Origin: Apostichopus japonicus
Lineage: Eukaryota; Echinodermata; Holothuroidea; Aspidochirotida; Stichopodidae
Assembly: GCF_037975245.1 (NCBI RefSeq)
Contig: NC_092569.1
Location: 283,001 to 347,000 of the forward strand
Length of the DNA stretch: 64,000 bases
Direction: 5' to 3'
Both the position numbers and the translations under genes were made by a program. The notes beneath the pieces were generated by a model. That model had not been told where the DNA came from. It did not search any database and saw only the letters and a list, made by a program, of their open reading frames with translations. Shown here piece after piece: positions 31,201 to 43,200 of the stretch (within the stretch, counting starts at the first letter, position 1; every line of letters begins with the position of its first letter).

Positions 31201-34200
31201 ATCTAACGCAACGTAGTCGCCAAGAACATGAAGTATTTTTAAGGGAGGGCCCGAGGAACATGAACTTATAGCATGCTCCTCATGGTGAAACATAATTGCA
31301 CCTATTAGGTGAATTGAGTGTACTGTTAATAGTAGGAGAGACTAGCGTAGGTTCTTACAAGGGCGTAGGAACCGGGGGGGGGGCTGGGGGCGCCAGCCCC
31401 CCAGTGAAAAATGTGGAGGGGCGGAAGTATCATTCCGCCCCCCGCTTCGCAAGTCAGAAAACCCCTTTTTCATTTCCAAATGAGAAAAAAAAATCTCATT
31501 TGGAGTACCAAATTGCATCTAAGGCCTGGTGAAAATACAAAATTCAGTTTACAATGGGTGTTGAAGTGTGCTATATTGCACCAAATTGCATCTGAGGCTA
31601 TCTGGAAATGCAAAAGAATCCAAAGGGGAGGGGGACACCCCCTCCCCTTAGACCCCTTCCCCAGGCCGGCCATCAGTCTTCAGCCCCCCACTCAAAAGTA
31701 CCTTCCTACGCCACTGGGTTCTTATGACCAACTAGATCGGTTTCTGCTTTCAAACTTCATAGGAGGAGCTTCATCAGTAGTAGCCTTTGAATATTTTATA
31801 TTCGGCCTGGGCGTCTCATTCTCAAAATGCATCTATTTTCTGTGCACAAGTTTTTATGGACTCATGGTGCAGCTATAAGAGCATCTAAAAGAGCTTCGTG
31901 TGAACCTTGAGAGTCAGCTGATTCTTCGTTAGTACGAAACCTTGAGTTAACAAGTAAATCTTTGAGATTTTGGGCCCTATTGTAGGCTAGAATCGGTTCT
32001 TTTGGAAACAGTTTGGATAATTGTTGCGTGTTGCGAGATTAAGTGCCAATGTTTCTAAAGTTTTTTTTTTTCAAATGCGTGGTTTTGATATGGGGTGTAA
32101 AGGTGAGCTTGAACACAAGTGGTGGTTACTTTTGTTTAGGTTTGGTAGTGAGGCATTGCCCACGGTTTTCAAATTTTATGCCTTTCGTGGCTGAGGCAAT
32201 TTCCTCTTTCTTATAGTTACGGAGTAACAGTTTCTCTGTGTAAGCCATTGTATATTCCAGGGTTGCCAACTCAGTTCTGAATATTTAATGTCAAACTCTC
32301 AAGTGTTTCACCAACTCTCGTCACAAGTTGTCAAGTATCGAATTCAATCAGGCATAATGGCCTATTCAATAAGTTTTCCTCCCAGATTAAGACACGGGGT
32401 TACTGTGATTGCGGGGCCCCTGACATCGCGGGGCCCTGGGCCTGGGCCCAGTGGGCCCATGCGTTAAGACGGCACTGCGTGTACGCTCGAATTACGAGTG
32501 CCCAACGACGACTACAGGCGTTACCATAACTACCATTGGCTTGGTTGAATATTCCATCCAGGGCTGCTGTTTGGCTGAAAGTTGGCCTTTTTCAATAAAA
32601 CAGTGGCTAGCAAATTTTGAGGTAATTTGTTCCGTGGCGTGTGCCCCGGTTTTGCTATTCGGCTGTTTACTTTATACCACATAATTCCTGGAACACTGTT
32701 ACATTATTCGTAGCCTGCATCATTGTATTCAAACTTCAAAGACTTGAGACTTGACTTGGGACTTGCTCATAGGGACTTGAGACTTGACTCGAGACTCGAC
32801 CTCCAAAGACTTGAGACTTGACTTGAGACTCGCTCAAAATTTTCAAGGTGACTTGAGACTTGACTTGAGACTTGCTGGTAAAAGACTTGAGACTTGACTT
32901 GAGACTTGCAGCTAGGGACTTGTTGACAACTCTGATGTATAAACATGCTTGTGTCCCAAATTATGAATACATTATAAGCTAGGCTTATCTTATGATACAT
33001 GTGCACATGTTTCATTGTGGTGGGGTGTCAGGGAATCCATATATTGCAGCCTGAAGTAGCTATTAAGAAAAATGTTATTTCTTCTTTTATTCCTTTCGAT
33101 GGAAATTAAGCGGGTATGAATGAAGTCATCACATAATTAAGGCTTATTTATGTTGTAAATGTTTATTGTTGGTTTACAATTACACATGTATCCTGTTACA
33201 CAGGCTCTTCTGTGGATAAGCAATTTGCTTACAGTTTTGTTATATTTATATTTTGTAAATATTTAATAAAATGTAAGGGATATGTGCAACAAGACTGGCT
33301 ATAGCCAATTGGTATAGTGTTATAGCTTCCAGAAAATTTGTCTTTTGTAAATTCATTTACCCAGTACAGTGGGGAAGAATTATTTATTTAATTTTTTTGG
33401 TGTACAAATATTGAAGCAACAATATGTAAATGCCAAATGTCTGTGCATTGTATGTTCTTTGCATCTTGTGGAAGTTACACTCATGTTAATCATTAAATGC
33501 TATATCCGTTACTTCAAAATGGTGTAAACACTTTTATATTATTATATATTCTTACGTGTTGTTTCGTTTTCTTGGTCAAACATGTGTGGGAGTCATTATG
33601 TATGCTTAACTCTGAAGTTATTTTGATATCTACCGGTTCAGTTCATGCTGTTATTTAAGGTCGATTAGTCTCCAGGTGAACAGGTGATGAGATTAAAATA
33701 TATTCAGATAAGGTTGTTTATGAATATGCAATATTGATAAATTAAAACAGCTCAACATGAAACATGTTCAGGCTTAGCTTTAACATCATCATATGTCAAT
33801 CACTAAGTTGTGATTTACATTATATTATAATGTACAATATAACAAACACACCTGTCTGCACTCTACAATCGTACTTCTTTAGTTCTACTATACAGTGTAA
33901 AGTCTACAGATCGGTTACCTTTTCATGAATGTTTTCTTGTATTTTAACATATTTTTAAGAGGCTGAGGATAGAAGTTGCTAATTTTGGCAGAGTTGGCAT
34001 TATTTTGTGCATATAAACTTGTAAACCTAAATTCTATCACTTGAACTGCTTAACTGTTTTGGTCAGCATAGAATTAAGTAATATACAGTAAGTACAGTAT
34101 ACAGTATGAGAGAAGGTATATTAAGGAGACTACACTGACATCAATTGACTCCCTGATCACCAACATTGTACTTCTTTCAGAATCTAAAATTGTGCAGTCT

Positions 34201-37200
34201 AATAGCCATCAGATATTTATATTTAAGTAAATGAATAACAAAAAACTAACTGGGAATTTTAAGACAAAGAAATTTATGGCTAGACCTGGACTGGAAGGAG
34301 TGACCTCTAGACCTGGATTAGAAGGAGTGACCTCTGGAATACAAGCCCAGATATGTCAAATATGCATATTCATTACATCTTATGGTATCTATTTCAAGCA
34401 TTTGTTTTCCATTCTGCACATGACAGGAACAGAAAGAGGGTCTTGAATGAAAAGGTAAAATGAAACCAATTGCTCTAACTTGTCAATTCATAATAAGCTC
34501 CTTCAGTTGCTGACCTATACAGAAACACTGATATGTAGTGTACAGGGTGTAGATTAAATTACACTGAAAATGCATAATGTTGCAAATATTGCATTGTATT
34601 TATGTGCTGGTGTTTGCTCTTGTTTGGTTTAAAATACAGATATTTGCTGATTAATGGTATTAAAGACAATGGCTGCCTCATTAACAGTACCTGTCTTCTC
34701 ACAACGTCTGCACTCTAGCTCATATACAAATTCTAGAGGTGACCTGAAAAACATTTAAGACCAACTTTGGAAAAAGTTCCTTGGTGTAAATTAGAAATTC
34801 CTGAACATTTATACAATTGATACACTGGACTCTTAAGCGTGTAAATTCAACTTAAGGTTGCTTCATTAATACACACACAAACAAATCTCCCCCCCCGACC
34901 TGTCCTTTTAGAATAGTCAAGGACTAATGGCTACATAGACCGTGCAACTTCCCTTTTGCATTTAATATAATGATTAATAAATTGTAAATTAACAGAAAAG
35001 TTAATCATGCAGTCAACTGGCGCTCTTTGTTTACAATCAAGATTAGTGCTGAGATCTACAGTGTACTGCTGATCTGCACAAACATTCACAAGTTTTACAT
35101 GTACACACACACAACCAACTCAGCAACGAAATAATTTCAAGCTATGCATGTTTTTAGATATAAAAGCAAGTTTTACATGTACACACACAACCAACTCAGC
35201 ACCGATATAATTTCAAGCTACAGTATGCATGTTTTTAGATATGAAAGCAAGTTTTACATGTACACACACAACCAACTCAGCACCGATATAATTTCAAGCT
35301 ATGCATGTTTTTAGATATAAAAGCAAGTTTTACATGTACACAACCAACTCATCAACGATATATAACTTCAAGCATGGAGGTAAAAACAGACCTCCATGCT
35401 TCAAGCTAAGCATGTTTCTAGATATTAAAGCAAGTTTTACATGTACCCACACAACCAACTCAGCAACAATATATATCTTCAAGTTCAAGCTAAGCATGTT
35501 TCTAGATATTAAAGCAAGATTTTGTCCTCTCTGCAGTTGTCTATCATGTCAAATTGTTAGCTTGTTTCATCTTCGTATTGAATTTGCCGCTGGCAAACCC
35601 TTCAACCTTTTGAAATTGGAGTCGCGATCCCTTTGTGGGTTTTTGAAAATCCTGGCCATTGTGGTTCAAGATTAGCTCATATCATTTAATTAAACTTGGT
35701 CATCAACTAGCCCAAGGGTGAAATCTCTATGCTATTAAGTGAAAGTATGTCTGGCATTGCAGTGGAATGCCATATCAACACTTTAATATCAAACATAAGA
35801 TCTTAAAACCTATTTAGAACTTTATTTCCTGTTTAGCTCTGCGACAGAGTAATAAATTATATATTATATAGTTTGCTATACTATGGCGGTTGTAGATGCC
35901 TATATATGTGCCAAAATGTATAAAACTAGATTAAAAATGTGTTTAAACTTTGATAAATATGTATGCATCAATTCAAAATGTGTTACATTACTGCTTGTAG
36001 TGTAAAGATAATTGGTTCATTTAAGGGTATAACTAATATTACACAAACAGAGATAAGTATATAAATCAGTAGCCTACTATCTTGATTTGATGTGCAGACT
36101 CAAGAAAGAAAGCTCATTGTAAAGTAATTCTCAATACAACACACTTGGAAGTTGAATGGGAGATTGTGGAATCATTTCCAATGATTTCCTTCTTCAGGGT
36201 TATTTTGACACTGGTAGAAACCAATTTGATAACCTCACAGTTTCCATCCAGACAAGTGAAAAAATTTAAAAGTGATCAAATTAAGAGATTTTTTAGCAGA
36301 ATTTAATATGCCAAAGTAATTTGTACTGTTAGAATAACTACAAGTATACAAATGAATAGTATTTGCACTGACTTCAACAAGCTTCTTTCTGTAAAAGCCT
36401 TTTTATTTTATATTTTAAATTTCATTCTCAAGATTTTGATATACATGTAGGGTAATATTCTCTGAAACTCAGTTCTACAGACCTGTAGGATGAGCAATAA
36501 TTAAAGAATCATTCCTCAGTGAAGAAGCTGCACAGTTTACAAGGTTTTGAACTTATGAACATATGCTGTATATTGCTTTAATCTCTATTAAAGTGGTTTA
36601 AAAGCATTAGATCTCTGTTGTACCACATCTTAACAAGAATTTATTTTCTCTTTTATTATAGACAAGAGGGATGAAATCCAAAAGAAAACTTTCACAAAGT
36701 GGGTGAACAAGCATCTACAAACGGTGAGTGAAAACTAAATAGATATATCCATAGTGTTCATGGACAGGGCTTGAGGTTGAGTCCATCGCCACAAATAAGT
36801 CCAGTCAAAGTCAATCATCAGCAACGAGGCAATATCTGCCTTGATGATTATCCAGGATGTGATTTGAAAATGTAACAACATTTATGGTCATGACTATCAG
36901 ACAAGGACAATCCCTGCATGGAGTGATTATTGTTCTTCCTAACAAGTAGCCTATAAAAAAGGATTTGAAATCTGCTAATTTACTTCACTCCTGCTTTAAC
37001 TACCTGTCTCAAGGTTAGTCATGCACAAATGGGTAGGTCCTGAAGGGAGAGATCTGTAATAGGTGGAGCCAAGGATGTGGTATAGGGGGCACAGTGCTAA
37101 AAGGTTACAAAAGTTAGTAGTTTAGGTAGAAAAGGAGAGTGTATACGTAGACCGGAGACAGGTAAGTCTTGTCACTTTATCATAAATTCAGAAACCAGTA

Positions 37201-40200
37201 CGTTTTTGGTTGTTTAATGTTAATATGTACATTATGTACGGTTATGGACAATGCTTGTATAAATCCAATATTCATGCATGATTCTCATGGACAGAATTTG
37301 AATTGTGTGTTATACATGGATAGGACAGGAACCAGAATGTTGTTAATGTATGATTATCAGGACTCAGCCAGTGTTTGTGATCATGCTGGAGGTACTGTAC
37401 ATTCACATACCCTGATCTGATGAGAGGGGGAGGATGGGGGGGGGTTGGCCCTGTGGAGCTATAGCTATCCCAGGGGCCTGGAGTTTATGATGGGGCATAC
37501 AGTAATATAAGATAAATAATAATTTTATTATCATTCTCATAATTTAAAAGGTAAAATGTTGCCTTCAAAACATCCCCCTGCACGTACCTGAACAAACATA
37601 GGCGTAGGAGCCTCATTTGATTTGGGGGGGCTGTAACGACTTGCCCGAAAAATATAACCAAAATTTTTTCGCGCGCTCATAGCGCGTTCTACATGTTAAT
37701 GTGCATATCACATAGGCATCCATCAGTTACTACATCACCTGCCAATAACATAAAATCATTTTTCGTGTTATTACCCTTCTATATTGTTTATAATTATTGG
37801 GGAAGTCCTTACAATAATAATGATAATAATATCAGTTTAACCATTGAAAAACACATTGCAAATTATTCTTCTTTTTTCAGTAGGTGCCAGTGGCGGAGCT
37901 AGGGGTATTGGTCAGGGGGGGGGGGAAGAGAATGGGTCTGTAGGGGTGCTTTTGACACTATCTAAGCGGAGCGCCACCACAGGTTGGCGCGGAGCGTACA
38001 GAAATTTTTGAGTAAAGATACTCCCTAGATCGCCGGAAATGACCCTTTCCGGGCCTTGCTAATTTGCAGATAAATGAAGGATAAATAGGTGTCATCGCCA
38101 TTTGTCAGAAAATTGCACCAACAAAATGTGAAAAATGTCAATAGGTATTTGAGAGCGCAATAAAAAAGTCGATAATCGCGAATAAGTAAAAAGTGGTAAA
38201 AAGCTGAAAAGGGCGCCAGCAGTCCATTTGAGTCCGTCAGCGGTCATCGCCCCTCTGACTGTATGGACGCTCTGCCACTGGTAGGTGCCCGAACAATTCT
38301 CAGCATATTGCCGAATTTTTACCAAAAAACCCCAGAAAAACACATTGCATATTATTATTCTTCCAGTAGGTGCCCGAAAAATTCTCAGCATATTGCATGA
38401 ATTTTCACCCAAAAAAATTGTTGGGGGGGCTGCAGCCCCCCCAGCCCCCCCGCCTCCTACGCCTATGTGAACAAATGACCAGACTTGTAATGAGAACAAG
38501 ATCAGGTGTAGCCAACAATGTTTCTGTTGTTTCTTAGACTATAAAACAATGCTGAAGATGTATAGCTAGTAACAGTTGAGTGTACTGTTAACAATAGCTA
38601 AATAGTAATGACTTGTATCTTCTTCGAATATAACTTTCATCTAATATCCTTTTGACAAGCATGTATACCCTGCACACACTCAATAGAGTGTGGATGTCCA
38701 TTTTGATGAAGAGCAAGAATGGAAAGTTTATTGTATTTCTTACCTGAGATGGAAAATGTGTCACTTTACAGAAGACTGATTTTCAATGACCTGTTAAAAA
38801 GACTGGTTTTCAATAACCTGTTAAAATTTGACCCAAACTGTGCCAGTGTCTGGAATACCAGTCCAATAGGGTTGCATTATATAATTATGTAATATTAAAT
38901 TGCAAATTGGTGGTGTTAAAATTGCTTTCTAAAATTGTCAATTTCATTTCTGACTAGAGTGGCTACAGTTACATATTAGTGTTCTTTGTGAGGTTCTCTT
39001 TTGTCATTCAGGTTAATGCTCCAAATGACTACATAACAAAAAAGAGAAAGAGGGGGTGAGGAATTGAGGTGGGGAGGGGGAGATTGAGGGGGGTTGAGTG
39101 GGGGTGGGGTTGAGGGGGATTGAGGGGTGGATATAAGAGAAGCAAAGTAAGTGCTGATCTATCCATGAAATTGGAAATGGTATCCATGACTAGCTCTAAG
39201 TCCTACTGCACATATGGTTGTGTTATGCCATATTATTTAACTATATAAGACAAATCTGCTGCAACTAATGAGGGAGGTTCTTGGAAAATCAGGGAAACAT
39301 GACACAATTCACTTAAAAACAAGTCATCCTGTGCATTTATTCGTTTGGAACTACTCACAAGTTCATTCTGGTAGTTTTTACTCACAAGTTCATTGGGGTA
39401 TTTTTAAATACTGTCCTACAATGAAAAACAGGCAGTCCCAGACTCAACCCCTACCCTCCCCGTGTACACCCTCCCTCCCTTTGCCCAACATGCATGTCAC
39501 CAACTACTGTACTTACTGACAAAGGTTAGTAGTCCACGTATTTATAAACTGCTGATAGCTTTGAAAGCTATTTGCTCAGTCAGCTCTCAAAGTCTCAATG
39601 TTTACACATCAATCAGGATTGAAGTAAAGGCTCTCAGTTCAACTATGAGCTCTCAGAATCGAATTGTCCCTAATGTAACACGGTTGAGATACAAACTTGA
39701 GATTATTTATCCCAAAGAAGGAATGAGGTTCAACAGAAAGATCTCTCTGAAATCGCACTTATGGTGTAAACACACCCATAATCAATGGTGACCCTGAATC
39801 AAATTTGACATTTGGTAAATTGACCTGCAAACAGTATATTACTTTACAAAATTGCTACATGTGGATCCATATTGCTAAGGTCCCCCGGAGCATTTTACTA
39901 TTGTTAAATGAGGAATGTGATCTGTTTTAGGGTTAGGTGGGGTTTATCCAACTCTTGCATTAATTTACAGATCCTGCATGAATGTACAGTAGCTCAGATC
40001 TGCGATATGTGCTAGATATGTGCTAGAATGAGGGATTAGATTGTTGTATGAACTCTGGAAGCCATGTGTAGAGATGGATAATTACTGAAGGATTATATTA
40101 TTAGTGAGAAAGATATTGTTATAGCCTTGAACCGATTCAGGCCGTCAGTTAAATGTTCACTTGTACTGTAGACCTCCACTCTTTCATCACTTAGTTTTCT

Positions 40201-43200
40201 TTTTGCATTCAGCATTCATAATTTCAATGACTAATGTTATGATTGTGTGACATTACTTTGAAAAGATGCTGCACTCTATAAAATATTTCATCCCAAAGAA
40301 AAATAAAATTTATTCCTGTAAAATAAACTGCATTAGGATAAGTCAGAAAGAACATTCTCCTTGAAATTACAACCCTTGATTTACTTCGCTCCTCGCTTAC
40401 CTGTCTCCCCACTAAAAACAGCCCCCAAACTTCCTCCCTTTAGAAGAAAAGGATACTTATCAGGCTGGAAACGACTGTAAAATGTTCTGAAATCCAATAG
40501 AATGTAAAGAAGGTAAAAATCCAATATATTCCGGGCAATTTCCGTAAGATTTTAATCCACTACGAAAACGTATGTGTAAACACTTTGGATGGTAGAATGA
40601 GAAGGGATGGCATCGACCGGAGGAGCCGGTCGCTGAGGGTGCACAGTGTTAAAAGATTACCAGGGCATACTAGACACAGTAGAATGAGGTGCTAATGTTG
40701 TGAGGAGACAGGTAAGCGAGTCACTCGTAAGTATATAAACCAGTAAGTTTTATCATTTATACGTCCAGACCAGTCAAAGATTTTATAATAAAGTTGTTCT
40801 GTTCCATGTCCTTGCTCTGTCGCTTAACCTTTTATTTAAAGGTAATCATTATTTTCGTGCAAATTTGAGCTTCAAAGTCTTAAATAGTACAACAGAGGAT
40901 GGAGCCTTCTAAATTATATTCCCAGACTATTAAAGGAATAAATTAGACAATTAAATGTGTCACTGTGGTCATTATGCTTTGGGAGTCGCAGTAAACTATC
41001 TATTGAAATGAGATCGCCAGTGACCAGTATTTTAATTTCCAGCATATTTAGGAGATTTGGGAAGTCAACCATCACTTCTTGAAGTGTTTGGCCTTGAAGC
41101 TTTGATGGTAGCAGATAGAAAAGGTCTTTCTGGAAATCTCTTCATTGGACTATATAGTCTTTGTGCTTGTCTTAAGAAATGTTTCTCAACCTGCCAGCAC
41201 ATTCTCTGGTAATGGGGAGGGGGAGGGGTACGGGTAGGGGGAGGGGATAATCCCTCCTGATAGCTTTCAATTCCAGATTGTAGAGGGAGAGATACCATTG
41301 GAAGTAACGTGTGGAAATTAGTTTTGAAAAGAGCGTCAAGAAATACTTTAACTTTGATTCCAACACGTAGTAAGTGTACAATAATTATTCAGTGGGTGGA
41401 GACGTGTGAATTGTGTGCACATGGTATGAGGCAACTTTGATTTATCTCTGTGATACTTCATAAACTGAAACTTGAGTCACTTCCTGTGTGGGTGTGTGTA
41501 TGAATGTGGTAATGTACCTGATAATTTTGATAAAATGTTAAATGTTATCTATCAAATTCACAAAAGGTTTTTAGCTTGCTACAGATTGTTTTCAGTATTT
41601 GCTTTTCCTAATTTGCTTTCCATATGTTACATATTACACCCAGCTGGAGATAACTGCTTCCACGAAATTAATCGGATCTTCTTCCTGTTGTGGGTGACTG
41701 TTTGTCTTTGAAAATAGACTGTTACAGTCATTAATCAAATTATGTGAGACTGAAAGCTAATTAGATGGGTCATAATTAGCTTTATATTCCAATTTAATAA
41801 AGGTGCAACAATTTTGCAACTCTACCTTAATCATCACAAAAAGTTCAATTACATAAGCAGATCAGAATGAAGACAAAGTCAATTGATTTTGAACCACCAC
41901 ATGTTAAAGTCTCAATAAGTGTTCGCTGATGAATTTCAGAAAACAAACTTCGGAAGCAGATTCAATGTTTCTTAGTCTAAATGCACTCTGACCAGGTGGG
42001 TTTAATTGAGAAAAGCTGTCGCAATCGATAGAAATTTATTTTCTGTTACCCTTATGGCCCAAACATTTTACCGTAACATCACTGTGACCGCCCACATCAA
42101 CATGTTCATTACACAAATGTAACCTATATATATACTGGTACCGTCCACTTGTTTTACCCAATTTCATGGAGGAAAGGTCTGAAAACACCTGTTTATTCAT
42201 TGCAATGGAAGGAAATGACACAATTTTACAAGCGACATGGGTATGACAGAAAGAAAGATACATACTATTCAAGAGAATGGACCTAACACAGGCTAGCACA
42301 CAGGCCTAACGGTCGTAAACAAAACAGAGAGATTTGATTGGCACATGATCTGTTGGGCGGGGCAAATTTTGAATGAAGTTGTAGAATCTACGCACTTGTT
42401 AAAAAATCATGGCAAATTTTATTCAGCTCTAAATGTTTAACGACAGATGACTCAATAAAAATAATTATTATTAATATGAAAATTGCATAAAACCAGTGTT
42501 ATTTTCACTGAGCTTTCAGGGCAGAAAGCTGGAAAAGTCAAAGTTAAAATTTGGCAAACACACATTGAGACTTTAAGAAGGAGAAAAAAAAAACCCCTCA
42601 AGGTGGCAGAAAATTAGTGTCAAAGGTCATCGGAGGTGACAAATACAAATCTTTACCGTATATATATTTAAAGGGTAATACCAATTCACTAAAGAAAGTC
42701 AAGGTTTCCTGTTTTTTTTCTTCTTCTTTTTGATTTGCTATCAGCCAAACATGTATTGCCTGTTCGTTGTTAACCGATATATTACAGCATACTATGCAGT
42801 AACCGTACAGTACTAATAGATTCATAGTTCAGTTGTCAAGTCAACAGGTTTGTATGGAAACAGTTCCACATAACTGATTTTGGTATGTAGTACTGCATAT
42901 TTATACAAACAACAGCAGCCACTCCTTCTAGCCACACTGACTAATACAGAGGTGTGGAAGCCATTGCCATTGGTGGAAATCATATCTTGTACATATTTTG
43001 ATTGTGATCGTAGTTCCATTCTACTAGCATAAAGCACGTTTTTCCTACAGAAATATGTTTGCATGCTGATTAGTAACTTTGTCAGCTTTGGAACTGTGCA
43101 AGTGTTAAAGAGTGTTTTTTCTTGGTAGTGCAATGGGGGGGGGGGGGAGGGGGGGTTGATGCAGCAGTGGGGCAGGGAGTTTGTAATTGTAAGTCCCCAA

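Larger units (their letters stand above)
30865..32477. mobile_element. hAT-like element, second layer (CAGGGCC / CAGTGCC ends)
   Basis: The left end CAGGGCCATCTTAAG and the right end (reverse complement CAGTGCCGTCTTAAC) are imperfect inverted repeats, followed inward by GGGCCCTGGGCCC-rich sequence on both sides. The flanks CGCGTACG (30857-30864) and CGTGTACG (32478-32485) are an 8-bp duplication with one mismatch. It lies wholly inside the element at 30589-32934. Confidence 0.85.
30589..32934. mobile_element. hAT-like element, outermost layer of a four-level nest (8-bp target duplication)
   Basis: The tips CAGAGTTG (30589) and CAACTCTG (32934) are inverted repeats, flanked by exact direct repeats ATGTATAA at 30581-30588 and 32935-32942. 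Both ends carry arrays of GACTTGAGACTTG-type repeats (about 30597-30790 and 32738-32925), oriented so that the tandem motifs continue as one block once the inner insertion is removed. Without the inner element (30865-32477) the original transposon is only about 0.7 kb. No transposase remains. Confidence 0.88.
32943..36661. other. Intron sequence before the first shared exon; one tandem repeat, otherwise nothing seen
   Basis: Apart from the tandem repeat at 35085-35520 and a short duplication (GACCTGGA and GGAGTGACCTCT twice, about 34283-34335), no exon or element is recognised. Confidence 0.4.

Noticed and set aside
30579-33015. Minus-strand frames rich in SSQVSS and SLKSSPKS repeats
   Set aside because: They come from the GACTTGAGACTTG repeats at the ends of the outer hAT-like element.
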